Source of the DNA: Avena insularis
Taxonomy: Eukaryota; Streptophyta; Magnoliopsida; Poales; Poaceae
DNA length: 64,000 nt
Reading direction: 5' to 3'
NCBI GenBank assembly: GCA_023614405.1
Contig: CM042697.1
Location: 304,514,323 to 304,578,322 of the forward strand
Of this stretch, positions 33,964-45,741 are shown piece by piece; positions within the stretch are counted from its first letter, which is position 1, and each line of letters opens with the position of its first letter. The notes beneath the pieces were generated by a model. The model made no database searches. It saw only the letters and a program-made list of their open reading frames with translations, and was not told the origin of the DNA. Position numbers and translations under genes: made by a program.

Positions 33964-36900
33964 ATGTCACGAGACAAGAGCTGGATGAAAAAGGATAGAG
34001 AGTCTCTGGAGTGTCAAAGTGGCTTCAAGAGTTTCTTGGAAATTTTTTCGATGGTGCTCACCAGACTCAAGAATCCCTTGCCCATGTATGAAATGTCTGA
34101 ATAATGCTCAGAGAAAGAGAAAGGATGTCCATATGCACTTGCTTCGGAATGGGATGGATCCGACCTACACTAACTGGATATACCATGGTGAACAACCCGA
34201 TGAGGACAACATGGCTGAAGATTCAGATGATGAAAACGCTGCAGATGATGGTGTTGGGATATGTGACATGCTCCAAACTCTCGTAAGGGGCACAAAAGTG
34301 GGAAATAATGCAGGAGACACCGGCGGTGATGGAAATAAACAGGAGCCAAATGCATCAGCCAAGGCGTTCTACCAACTATTTGAAGAGGGAAAAACAGGGT
34401 TGTACCCAGGTTGTGAGGAGGTCACAAAGATATCTTTCATTGTGAAGCTTTACCAAATCAAGTGCGTGACTGGGATGACCAATAGAGCATGTGACTTAAT
34501 GCTCCAGCTGTTCAAGGAGTTGATGCCAAAGGGTCACTGCATCCCTAAAAATCTTGCAGAAGTAAGGAAGGTCATCCGAGAGCTTGGTCTGGATTACAAG
34601 AAGATACACGCGTGTGAAAATGATTGTGTGCTAGTCCGTAATGAACATGCTGATGCCCAAGAATGCCCTGTCTGGCATACGTCTCGATGGAAACCTAGTC
34701 GTACCGTAGACAAAGACAATTCATCGAGCGGTAAATCAAAGAATCCGTTGCCACAGAAAGTTCTATGGTATTTCCCACTCATTAAAAGACTACAAAGGAT
34801 ATACATAACAAAAGATATGTCAACTGATATGAAATGGCATAAGGAGAAACGTACCGATGATGGCGTAATGAGGCATCCTGCAGATTCGAAGGCCTGGAAA
34901 CACCTTGATGAAAAATATAGTGAAAAGGAATTCGCAAAAGATGCTCGCAGTGTTCGGCTTGGCCTTGCTTCGGATGGATTCAACCCCTTTGGGCTCATGA
35001 GTATATCACACACTACATGGCCAGTCATTCTGATCCCATATAACTTGCCACCCTGGATGTGTATGAAACAACAGAACTGGATAATGTCGATGATTATTCC
35101 AGGACCAAAGTCAGCAGGAAATAACATTGATGTGTACTTGTAGCCTTTGATTGATGAACTATTAGTTCTATGGGAGGATGGTGCTAAAGCATATGATGCT
35201 GCAACTGAGGAAAATTTCACGTTGTATTCATGCGTGTTGTGGACCATCAATGACTACCCGGCTTACGCAATGCTGAGTGGTTGGAGCACAAAAGGCAAGC
35301 TAGCATGCCCTTACTGCCACAAGCATACAGATTACTTATGGCTCAACTATGGTAGAAAGCATTGCTACATGGGACATCGATGTTTTCTAAATAAATACCA
35401 CAAATGGCGTCGAAACAAGTGTATGTTCAACAACAACACAGATACTAGAGATGTCCCGGTGCCACTTACGGGCATAGAAGTTCTACAAGAGCTAGATAGC
35501 ATTCAGCACGCACCATTAGGGCGGTCAAATAAGAGAAGCGACTAGAAACTAATCCCTGGCACAATTGGTGGAAGAAAAGTGTGTTTTTCCAGCTGCCATA
35601 TTGGAGGCACTTGCTCGGGAGGCACAATTTGGATGTTATGCACATCGAGAAGAACATTTGTGACAACATTCTGGGGACATTGCTTGACATGGATGGAAAA
35701 TCAAAGGATGGTGCGAAGGCTCGTCTTGATTTGGAGGACTTGAAAATTACGGTGGATCAGCATGCAAGGCCCACCGGTAAGGGTAAGTACAATTTTAAGA
35801 AAGCCGTGCATGCTTTAAAAAAGGAAGAGAAGATGATGCTCCTCAGGTTTCTGCAGAGCATACAGATGCCTGATGGCTATGCTTCACACATTAAGCGATG
35901 TGTGGTCCTCGAACAGTGCAAGTTTATTGGACTCAAAACTCATGACTGCCATGTTATATTACAAAAACTTCTTCCTATTGCGTTGCGCAAGCTTCTGCCA
36001 GAGAATATCCTTATCCCATTGCTTCAGCTTAGTAAATTCTTTTCTAATTTATGCTCCAAGGAGTTAAGGGATGAAGATTTGGAGAATTTGGACAAGAAAA
36101 TCGCAGAAATTCTATGTCAGCTAGAGATGATATTTCCACCAGCTTTCTTTGATATTATGATGCATCTCCCAATTCATCTAGCTAAAGAAGCAAAGTTGGG
36201 AGGTCTGTCAAGATGAGATGGATATATCCGGTTGAGCGATACCTGCGTACGCTGAAGGGATATGTGCGTAACAAGGCTCACCCAGAAGGTTCGATTGCAG
36301 AGGGGTACATACTTGAAGAGTGCATGACGCTCGCGATGATTCGTTCAAGGCATGCCTACAAAACTAAGTCAGTCTGAACGCCATGCTGATGGAGGTACAG
36401 ATGAACCACCAACAGGGATTACCATAATGGGTACAGTTGATTACTCCAAGAAAGGTTTTCCCGTGAATTAGTCTCTTTGGAAGGTATTAATCAAATGAGG
36501 CACTACATCATAACAAACTGCTTGGAAACCGAGCCATGGATTGAGTAAGGATACTTATGTATTTGTTTCATTTCATGACATGCATTAATACTTTGGTCAT
36601 GAAGTAACCATCATTATTTTTTGAAGGAAACATATTGAGGAGCTCAAAAGGAACAATTGTCCTAATCCTAAAAAGAAACACAAGGAAGAATTTGTTGGCT
36701 GGTTCGAGAGACGGGTAACTTACTTTCACATTTTGGTTTAAACCTACCTCTCCTTCATGTTCATAACTTCAGATAGCACGGGGGAATTACTAGTAAAAAA
36801 ATTGTCTACATTATGCTCACACATATTCTATTCCATGAAACAGATCACACAACTCCATAAAGATGGGAAGGTCAGCAAACTGTTGTATGCAGTAGCTAAA

Positions 36901-37647
36901 GAGCCTGATCAAATTGCTCGTGTGTACAACCGTACAGTACTGAATGGATATTACTTTCGAAATGCCTATATAGAGCAGGAATTGAGTACCCAGAATAGTG
37001 GCGTCGTAGTCAATGTGCAAGAAGACAATGGCAGTACTGATCACTATGGGGTGATAAAGAAAATCATATTTCTTGACTTTCCTCCTGATAAGGATGTTGT
37101 TCTATTACAGTGTGACTGCTTCGACGTGCCTACTGCCAATAGAAATCATAGTAAGGGATATAAGAAGGACAGATATGGAATTATTGACCTTGACACTACT
37201 ATACACCGATTCAACGAAGACCCTTACATTTTAGGCATCCAAGCTGAACAGGTTTTCTACGTGAGAGATGTGAAGAACCCTAATTGGGCAAGTGCTACTA
37301 AAATGAACCCACACAATTTGTTTGCTCCTTCTATTTTAAATGGTGCAAATGTTGATGATGCTGCAGAAGGAAGTGAACGTGCTGAAGCAGATGTACAGGA
37401 TGTCGTCGATGCAGGAATTACAGTTCCAGAATTTAATCTACCTGACCAGATGAGTAGTTGGTGCAGAAATGATGATGAAGGAACCAGCGTTGATGTTTCA
37501 GTCATACAAAGTATAAGGCCTACTGAGTTTGACGAAGATCAAGTGGAATATGATGCTGATACGGATGATGATGAGGCTTACGTAAATGATGGCCATGTTG
37601 CTCCTTTGGTACAAGATGAATCCGATGATGACCTAGGATTCATTTAG
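33964..37647 (+). pseudogene. CACTA TNP2-type transposase gene, decayed
   Basis: The start at 33964 (MSRDKSWMKKDRES) leads through a frameshift near 34063 into SRIPCPCMKCLNN, the Transpos_assoc-type N-terminus. The Transposase_21 region follows: LYPGCEEVTKISFIVKLYQI, FNPFGLMS, WTINDYPAYAMLSGW, CPYC and the hallmark DVMHIEKNICDNILGTLL (35629-35683). Next come a DUF4218-like segment (HDCHVILQKLLPIALRKLLP; YPVERYLRTLKGYVRNKAHP at about 36220-36285) and a DUF4216-like C-terminal part after an intron (36844-37647, CDCFDVP, EQVFYVRD, acidic tail). Breaks are a TAG at 35141-35143 (Q in related proteins), a frame change near 35545 and another near 36214. TNP2 cuts and joins transposon ends; this copy cannot, so mobility would depend on a helper. 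It defines the element's 5'-3' direction. Confidence 0.88.
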
Positions 37648-38613
37648 TAGGTTGTCTGTGCACTATTTGTCTTAAAGGTTTTGCCATGATCATGGACACA
37701 TTTATGTGCTTGAAAGATCGTGTAATAATATACTTTGAGTTTAAAAGGTCCAAAGTTTTAGTGTCAAGTAATTATGAATTGCGATGCTAACTGTTCAAGT
37801 GAAATTTGCGTCTTACATGAGTTCTTGATTGATTATTCAGTACTGTCACTTTTTGCAACACAAGTAAATGCTAAGTGCTTCAGAATTACAGTTGTTCGGA
37901 CCTACAAAGGTTCAGCTGGTTGATATAGTAAATAACTCTGACAGTTTTACGTGAATTTTATGTCAAAAAAAGGTGACAAAAATGAAGATATATACTGGAC
38001 CATACATGAACACGTATCCTAAATAAATTTCAATTAGGCTCTAAAAGCCAAGGCCCAGGAGGTCTGTTTAAGGTAAACTTGCAAAAAATATCGGCTCACC
38101 GAATATTGGTGATACTGGACCATAAATGAATTGTTGTCCTAAGAAAATTGCAATATTAATCAAGGGCCACAGCCCAGGAGGCCCGTTAGCTATGCTATGA
38201 ACTTTCTTGTTCCAAAAAACTTGTTCGTTTTCGCAGCAGCTGGTGATTGTTGCATTATGGTCAACCTATTACCATACGGCCCAAATTGTCGCAGTAAACA
38301 ATAGTTATTGCCGCAGGATAAATTTGAGGCGAAAAACATATGATATTTACCACGCATACTTATTACGTTGGAAGAACTAGCCTCTAAGGCAACAAAATTG
38401 CTACCTCGTGCAATGGAGCTTATTTGTCGCAAAAACGCGATTGTATTCCAACGTGATGCAGATCGTTGCAATAGGCGGCCTCTACCGCAACAAATTTGAC
38501 AATGTATCGCGACCAAGAATAGTCGTGGAAATATGAGCGGCCTATCACCACGACCGGAGAATTTGTGGTAATTTTGTACTACATCACAACGAAAAAACCG
38601 TAGCGATAGATTA
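37648..38613. repeat. CACTA-1 3' subterminal region
   Basis: After the transposase end there is 3' flank DNA. Two diverged copies of a unit of about 120 bp follow (about 37944-38066 and 38067-38190), each with ATACTGGACCATA, CCTAA and CCCAGGAGG. From about 38250 there are repeated TGCCGCA, TGTCGCAA and CGCAACAAA motifs like those at the 5' end. Confidence 0.6.
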
Positions 38614-38642
38614 TGTCGCAATAGACCGGTTTTCTTATAGTG
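38614..38642 (-). repeat. CACTA-1 right terminal inverted repeat
   Basis: Ends ...TTCTTATAGTG, the inverse of the left end, followed by GCT at 38643-38645. Confidence 0.92.
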
Positions 38643-38645
38643 GCT

Positions 38646-40018
38646 GCCTCTGCCAGTTGATCTAGTTGATCTAGATGATCAACTCCCACTTAAGAACATA
38701 GATCAAGACTAGAATCAACTATGACCATGTAGACCGAGGACAGATTAAACTACGTATTTAAGGAAGCAGATCTGGTGAAATGTAAATAAATTTTCAACCA
38801 GATCAAGCTAGAGATAGAAGGACTACCGTGAGATCCACGTGACCACCGGTGCGTCTCAAGAACACCGACAGGTAGGGAAAGCTTCTTCGGGCACACGGTG
38901 GTGAGATGAGGAGCGGTGGTGAGCGCGTCTGTTTTATGGGTTTCCAAGAGGGTGATGGTCTAGGTGGCGGAGGGTAGATGTTAAAACAACGCGAAGGGGT
39001 GCAGAGGGATAACTTTGAAATTTTTGTCCTGCCTTGATTTGGGCACCACCATATATGTGGCCCCCCTGTCAATGACCATAGATCAAAATTGACCAATTTT
39101 AGCTAAACCGAGATGAACTAGTTAAAGTGGAAAAATCATCACAGAAACTTGAAAATTCATGAAACTCGTGAAATTGTCAGATAAATCAGTAATTTGTGTG
39201 AAATTATGGGGTGGAATTTTGGGCCATATCTTATCTCATCTTACCACTTTATATTGACCGTTGGATCAAGATTCGCGAATCCCAACATTGCTAGCCGTCA
39301 GATGTTCTTTTCCATTCTATTAGCATCTGATGCTAGAAGATACTATTGATAGTCTTAGCACAATAAAAACTATGCACAAACCGCAAAACACACTTCTCCA
39401 TCGTTCTAGAGTCTTCTCCATCATTTCTCTAGACCATGTTACCAAAATTGACATGTTTTTAGTAAACTGCCATATTGTCAATTTATCATAAAAATCTAGC
39501 TAGTAAGATTGATATGGCTTATCCATTAAACATGGTACTTTGTGTTAAAATTGGCACGATGTCATATTGAGCCATAATCTTTGAATTTGCTTCACAACCA
39601 AAAACAATGTTGTCACTTGGAAAAATAAAATTGGATTTTCCCTTTGTATGCAAAGCGTGATTAGCCAAGATGCATCCAATGTACAGATTGCAAGACATGG
39701 ACATGGTACCAGCAACTATGGTTGTGCAGGTCAAAAAAGAAACTATGGCTATGACCTTGGTCATCTTGTTTGAAAGGTGGTAGATGTCTATCAACTCATT
39801 AAATGCGCAAAAGCGTACAGGCGTCTGGGTCTATCTGACGGGGACAACATCCCCCAAGTGGGAGTGGGAGTAGCGTACCTTCGAAGCTTCAGCTTCAAAA
39901 TTTCGAGAGAGCGCCAAAATATCCTGCACATCCATTCAAACATCCAGCCCCAAACATACTTCAATTTTTTATAGAATGAAAATCCCTCTTCTATCCCTGC
40001 TCCGGAAACAAGAACCCG
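38646..40018. other. Flanking DNA right of CACTA-1
   Basis: No gene recognised. The first 30 bp contain TTGATCTAG repeats in line with the left flank. 38800-39000 is leader-like on the minus strand but has no clear ORF. 39095-39240 resembles 41820-41960, on the other side of the solo LTR (shared GCTAAACCGAGAT and GTGAAA/GTGATAAA phrases), so both belong to one older repeat. Confidence 0.35.
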
Positions 40019-40023
40019 AGGAG

Positions 40024-41596
40024 TGATACATCGTATACGTCTCTATAACTTTTGATGTTCCATGCTTGTTTAGTATCCACTTCGCTATTATTTGTCTACA
40101 CTTTGAGATATTTTTATACATTTTCTGGGACTAACCTATTAACAAGATGCCACCGTGCCAGTTTCATGTTTTCTGCTATTTTTAGTTTCAAAAAAGCTAG
40201 TAAGGAAATATTCTCGGAATTGGACGGGACAAAATCCAAAGTCAATATTTCATCGAGACGAACACAGAGACCGAAGGGAGATCGGAGGGGAGCCACAGGG
40301 TGGCCACACCACCCCCATGCGTGGGCCCACCTTGGGCTGCGCCTGGGCACGGTGTGGGCCGCCTGGCCGCTCTCCTGCCTCGCCTCTTCTCCTATATAAA
40401 CGCCCCAATGCAAAAACCCTAAGTACCCGATCATATCTCCACGAAACAGTCCATAGCCGCCGCCACCATCGTCCCTAGATTAGGGGGATCTGAAGCTCTT
40501 CCCGGCATGCTGCCAGAGGGGAGAGATCATCCCGGAGGCCTTCTTCATCACCATGCCAGCCTCCGGTATGATGCGTGAGTAGTTCCACCTTGGACTATGG
40601 GTCCATACAATAGCTAGATGGTTGTTTCTCCTCCTTTGTGCTACCATGTTTAGATCTTGTGAGCTCCGTTCATGATCAAGATCATCTATTTGTAATCATG
40701 CATGTTGTGTTTGTGGGGATCCGATGGATATTGAGATTACTATGTCATATTGATTAATGATTCTATCTTGTTGATTCTATCATGTCTCTGTTGTTTGAGA
40801 TCTTGCATGCTCTACGTTTCTAGTAGCTATATTGGACAAGTAGATGCTAGTGACTCCAAGAGGGAGTATTTATGATCGATAGTGGGTTCATGCCTCTATT
40901 GAATCTGGGGAAGTGATAGAAATCTCTAAGGTTGTAGATTGTTGTTGCTAATAGGGAGAAAACAACAATCTTTTGTTCCTGGAACAATTGTATTGTTTAC
41001 TTTACACACATTGCTTGAAGAATTTATCAGTTGCTTGCAACTTAATACTGGAGGGGGTTCGGATGATAACCTGAAGGTGGATTACTAGTCATAGATGCAG
41101 TTGGATGACGGTCTGTGTTTATTGTTGTAATGCCCAATCAAATCTCATAGGATCATGAATGTCTAGTATTTCATTGTTATGACTTGCTCTGTCCTGTCAA
41201 TTGCCCCGCTGTAATTTGTTTACCCAGCATGTTATGTCATTTATCTTAAGGAGAACACCTCTAGTAAAATGTGGACCCCGGTCCAATCTTTACCATTGTT
41301 ACATCTTCCATTGTTACTGTTTACTTTAGGCAAGCAATCATTACCTTCCACACCATACGTTTAATCCTTTGTTTTCAGCAAACCGGTGACATTGACAATG
41401 TCACTGTTCGTTGGGGCAAAGTCTTGAGTTTGCGTTGTGCAGGTTCCAAGTTGTTAGCAACACCTTGGAGTCGTTTCCTTCCTCCTACTGGTTCGATAAC
41501 CTTGGTTTCATACTGAGGGAAGACTTACAGTTATGCTCATCATACCTTCCTCTTGGGGTTTTCCAACAAAGATCTACAGTGATCTGAGCCGCAGCA
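40024..41596 (+). mobile_element. Solo LTR of a Gypsy-type retrotransposon (Sabrina/Athila-like)
   Basis: 1573 bp, starting TGATACA and ending GCAGCA, flanked by AGGAG on both sides (40019-40023 and 41597-41601) with no internal region. Phrases such as TTTTCTGGGACTAACCTATTA, GGAAATATTCTCGGAATTGG and TTCATACTGAGGGAAGA match my recollection of Triticeae Sabrina-type LTRs. A solo LTR forms by recombination between the two LTRs of a full element. Confidence 0.85.
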
Positions 41597-41601
41597 AGGA
41601 G

Positions 41602-42042
41602 CAATGCAATAATAGAGGGATATAGGTGGTAATTTTGCATTCTCCCACGTGCATCACCCCATCGACCTGGTTCCCTACCATTCTTCAATAAGTGTATTTA
41701 CCTACCTGCCCCCTTCAGACTTACACTGACTTTATGGACCCATAATGCAAGTGACCCGCTTGTCAGTGACCTAGAATTATGGGAAGTAGAGATTCCCATA
41801 GTTTGCTATTCAAAATTCGAACATTTTTCGCTAAACCGAGATAAACTCATTAAACTCGGCGAAACTGGCTCGTGAACTTTAAAATTTTAAGAAACTTGGG
41901 CATTATTCGTCAAATAATTCATACTTTGTGATAAAATTGGTCCGGTGAGACTTTGAACCATATATAGTCTTTGAACCGTAAAATTAGTGCGGCGATAAAA
42001 TTAGTTACGCCATTGTATTCCACGAATATAACCATAAAGTTT
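41602..42042. other. Flanking DNA, nothing recognised
   Basis: AT-rich, partly similar to 39095-39240. No coding signal. Confidence 0.35.
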
Positions 42043-43005
42043 GAACATTATTCAAAGTTCCCGAAACACTAAACCCCTGAACCCTATAACCCTAAACACT
42101 AATAAACCCCTATATCCTGACCAAGGAGGTATCATGCACTTGTATATCAAATTTGAGATACTTCCATTAAATTGGGAAACACCATTCTATTCGACGAATA
42201 TATGCATAAATCTTGAACATTACTGAAAATTCCTAGAACCCTGAACAACCCCTAAAACCTAAACCCTCAGCCCCTAGATATTAAAACCCTAAACCCTAAA
42301 CCCCTCCACCCATAATTAAACCCTAACCAAGTAGGTATCATGCACGTATAGATCAAAACCTGAGATACTTTCATTAAATTGCGATAATGGCCATTCGGTT
42401 CCATAAATATAAGTATAAAGCTTGAACATTGTTGAAAATTCCCTAAACCCCTAAACGACCCCGACCAAGCAGGTATATCATCCACTTATAAATGAACATT
42501 TGAGATATGTTTTCGTTAAATTACGCTAACGCCATTCCATTCCACGAATATAAGCATAAAGCTTGAATATTATTGAAAATGCCCTAAAACCTAAACCTTA
42601 AACCCTAGACGACCATGACCAAACAGGTATATCATCCACTTTTAGATCAACATTTGAGATATACTTTCATTAAATTATGTTAAAGCCATTACAGTCCCCG
42701 AATCTAAGCATAAAGCTTGAACATTATTGAAAAAGCCCTAAAACCTAAACCTTAAACGCCTAAATCTTAAACCCTTTGACCCTAAACCCGAACCAAGCAA
42801 GCATCACGCACTTATATATGAAAATTTGAGATACTTCCATTAAATTACACTAACGCATTTCTATTTCACGAATAGGTATATATCTCATACATTATTTAAA
42901 ATTCACTAAACACTAAGCCCCCTAAAACCTAAACCCTAAGCCTTATCCCCCTAATCCCTAAAACCTCAGCACCTAACCCTGACCAAGCAGATATCATGCA
43001 CTTAT
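42043..43005. repeat. Degenerate minisatellite with telomere-like CCCTAAA blocks
   Basis: Six diverged units start at about 42043, 42214, 42423, 42564, 42719 and 42889, each opening with (GA)ACATTATTGAAAAT or a variant. Each then has a run of CCCTAAAC/AACCCTAA-type sequence, GACCAAGCAGGTATCAT, CACTTATA-GATCA, TTTGAGATAC, TTCATTAAATT and CACGAATATAAGCATAAAGC. Unit length is about 140-210 bp because the CCCTAAA-like block varies. 42279-42302 holds two exact adjacent CCCTAAA units, the plant telomere repeat. The array is cut by the second CACTA at 43006. Confidence 0.8.
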
Positions 43006-43188
43006 CACTACTAGGAAAATGGCTATAGGTAATCCACACTTCTGTGGCGCACTTGCTAGTGGTGCCCCACGGGTAAAATAGGCGTGGCGCACTGGGCACA
43101 GGTGTCCTACGGCTAACTGCCATAAGCGTGGCGCACATGGTGGTGGTGCGCCACAACTATGTGTGGGCCAGGGCACAGGGTGGCCGCG
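43006..43188 (+). mobile_element. Left end of a second CACTA element (truncated by Gypsy-3)
   Basis: Starts CACTACTAGGAAAATGGCTA, a classic grass CACTA end, followed by repeated GTGGCGCAC/GGTGCGCCAC subterminal motifs. Gypsy-3 begins at 43189. No matching right end is visible in the window. Confidence 0.75.
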
Positions 43189-44873
43189 TGTCAGGATTTC
43201 TGTTTTAAAATTTAGATTTAATCTATTAGATGAATAAACTTGTAAATTCAATAACTTTTGCTCTGTTTATCCAAAAAATGCAAATAAGATATCAATGGAA
43301 TCAAAAAAATAAATCCTACACATCTGTAGGATTAGTTCTATATTTTGCTTTAGTTACAATATAATTTTATGCAGAGACATTTGTAGGCCTATTTTGTGTA
43401 TAAAAATTATTTGGAAAATGTTTTAAAAGACAAATTAAGTTTATTTGGTGTATAAATGTTTAGTTTATTGATCAGTATTGTTTTACTTGTCTTGTTTGGT
43501 TTAGAAAAATCATCACATGGTATTTTCATGCATTCATATATTTTTGCTTGATTATTTGAAATATGAATTTGGTGCTATCATTTTATGTGTAGATTTTGGT
43601 GCTAATGATGATTGTGACTGTGAGGATTGTTGTTACTCCCCCAACTACCAAGGCAAGTGGTGCTTAATATTTTTGTCCCAATATTTTGACTATGCATTAG
43701 TGATATTTTGTATAGGGCTTGCATGATAATGTTTTCTAGGTATCTATATGCTATGCTTGGGAAATCCTAGTAGTAATAGAATTGTTGGAATTTTCTCTAA
43801 GTTAAGATACTTGCTATTGCCATTCTTAGCCTAGCTAGTAGCAACCAAGGGTGGATTATATATATGCTATGGAAAAATATTGCTAAGTCTTTGACATGTG
43901 TTTTTGCTTAATAAAACAACTAAGTGAATGAAACACCTGGGTGGAATGGTTGTTTGGGTTATGTTGAGTGGTTACACAAAGCCCATATCTATGGTCTACC
44001 TTGTGTATCACACTTGTGGAAAGCCACCCAGGAACAAAGGGATTTGAGATGCCATATGTTTAGAAGCTTCTAGTGCAACCACATGGCATATGGGATCTGC
44101 CTTGATCATATAGGTTGCAATAACGTAACCATTTAGACAGTTGGTGGTAGGGTGATAGGTTTGGGAACGCGTCCATTTTGGTCTAAGGAAAGGCTTATGA
44201 AAGGTCTTGTCTCGATGCACGTCGAGTCTTGTGGGGAAAGTGCACTACCTCTGCAGAAGGAAGAATCTAAGTACTTAGTCGTGTCCCCGACAATGGACAA
44301 TTTGAGCATCAAGACATGGAAGCTATCAAGAATCTCCTCATCCCAATTTATAAGTTAAAATCTTGTGGTTGAACAAGGGTAAAGGTTCACCAATGTTTAT
44401 TGGTGGTTCCTTGGGAGTTTTGTCAAACAAAAACTTAGAGTTTTCAACTGATAGGTAAAACCTATTTTGAGCAAAGCAAGCCTAAGCTACACTTAGCAAA
44501 ATTCATGTAGAAGCTAGATACTATTATTCTACTAAGGTATCACTTTCCAATCCTATTCCAATGTATTAACCCACTGTGGCTATAACTTGTGATGTTGCAG
44601 GTTACTCTGATGTGGATTAGGGTTATGAGTCTACACTCAACATGCTTGCCTGTGGCACATGAAGATGAAGACTTTTAACTATATTGTTAAGTTAAACTCT
44701 TGTACTAGCCTATGGATAAGGAGTTGTAAAAGACTATGTTATCTCTGGAATGACGATGTAATAATGAACTTTGTTTCTGTGTACTTCATCTTAAACTGTG
44801 GATGCTAGCATTTGATCCAGGCACTAGCATTGCAATCATAGGGACCTTTACCTTTATAAAGGTGGGTCTTACA
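43189..44873 (+). repeat. Gypsy-3 5' LTR
   Basis: 1685 bp, starting TGTCAGGATTTCTG and ending GGTCTTACA. It is preceded by CCGCG (43184-43188), the presumed target duplication. Confidence 0.85.
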
Positions 44874-44875
44874 GA

Positions 44876-44889
44876 TGGTATCAAGGAAC
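44876..44889 (+). other. Gypsy-3 primer-binding site
   Basis: TGGTATCA two bases after the LTR, as for initiator-tRNA-Met priming; the following bases (AGGAAC) depart from the usual GAGC. Confidence 0.65.
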
Positions 44890-45031
44890 TGTGTTGCCTG
44901 TAGGATTATGACCCTAGGATTGGATTAGACTAAGAAACCACTAAGGAAAATTTCAACACTTTGAAAATTTCCACACTTGTCGTTTTCTTCTCGTAAACTT
45001 TTCTAATCTTCTTTCTTGTCTCTATTTGTAG

Positions 45032-45529
45032 ATGAACTCCATCAACGAAGCCGTGAGGAAGGGACCACTCATGACCATGACTTTGGAGTGTGAGACTGAA
45101 TTTCCCAAGGCACTCAAGAACCTTATGGTTACCATGGGGATACATGGTGCAGCTGTGTACAAGGCATTCCCTGTGATGGATGAAGGAGAAGAGTATTGGT
45201 GGGTGCAACTTCACTTGTACAAAAACAAGGAAGACAACCACAAGGAGTCAGGATTCTGCATGGTCACCAACTCTGAAATGCACACAACATTCTTTGTCTC
45301 TGCAAGAAATGTAGCTTGGAATGCCATCAAGGAGCTTGGTGATAGACTCAAGTGCAGAATGTTCAACACCCAAAATGACCTTAGAGAAGAAAAGAAGCAT
45401 ACACAAGAATTAGATACTACCAACCAACAACTAAGGGGAGACATCATAGACTTAATATGGGAGTCTTGTGAACAAGATAGACAAATTTCCACTAAGGATG
45501 CCCTGATAGCTATTTTCTCTAGTGAGTGA
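45032..45529 (+). CDS. Gypsy-3 accessory ORF-A, unknown function
   Basis: 165 residues, intact, starting at an ATG directly after CTCTATTTGTAG. The upstream TTCTAATCTTCTTTCTTGTC gives a branch-point-like and pyrimidine-rich stretch, so the ATG sits exactly at a splice-acceptor-like site. The protein starts MNSINEAVRKGPLMTM, then CETEFPKALKNLMVTMG and EEYWWVQLHLYKNKED, and ends in a charged region with heptad-like spacing (EEKKHTQELDTTNQQL). There is no zinc knuckle, protease or RT motif, and I do not recognise the family. It sits between the primer-binding site and gag, where most Gypsy elements have only leader. It is the only fully open element ORF in Gypsy-3. Confidence 0.65.
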   Translation: MNSINEAVRKGPLMTMTLECETEFPKALKNLMVTMGIHGAAVYKAFPVMDEGEEYWWVQLHLYKNKEDNHKESGFCMVTNSEMHTTFFVSARNVAWNAIKELGDRLKCRMFNTQNDLREEKKHTQELDTTNQQLRGDIIDLIWESCEQDRQISTKDALIAIFSSE

Positions 45530-45741
45530 GAATTGTAACGTACTTCATTAGTTGGACCACCACACTTATCGTTTTTACTTCCAAAATTTGTCTAAGTTAT
45601 GTTGAACCTTTGGTGTTTGTAATGGATTTGTGTATGCCATGACTTGTGTGTTTTTTGCTAAAAGATGCGCTTGTGATATTTTGTCTTGTAAATTTTCTCT
45701 ACTTGTGTTGGTTCTAACTTTTATCTATCTTATAAAAATAG

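Larger units (their letters stand above)
3717..38642 (+). mobile_element. CACTA (En/Spm-type) DNA transposon, about 34.9 kb, gene-carrying
   Basis: The left end starts CACTACAAGAAA and continues into CCGGTCTATTGCCACG. The reverse complement of the right end reads CACTATAAGAAA followed by ACCGGTCTATTGCGACA, so the inverted repeats match over about 28 bp with few differences. The 3-bp duplication GCT is present on both sides (3714-3716 and 38643-38645), as expected for CACTA elements. Subterminal repeats lie inside both ends, and a TNP2-type transposase pseudogene reads left to right near the right end. The element is far longer than a typical autonomous CACTA of about 10-15 kb because it contains a Copia remnant, a satellite array, four host-like genes and a nested 12.4-kb Gypsy element. 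The transposase is broken, so any recent movement would have needed a helper in trans. Confidence 0.92.

Noticed and set aside
43517..43726. Short Cys-containing ORF inside the Gypsy-3 LTR
   Set aside because: LTRs rarely encode proteins; the equivalent region in the second LTR differs and there is no family match.
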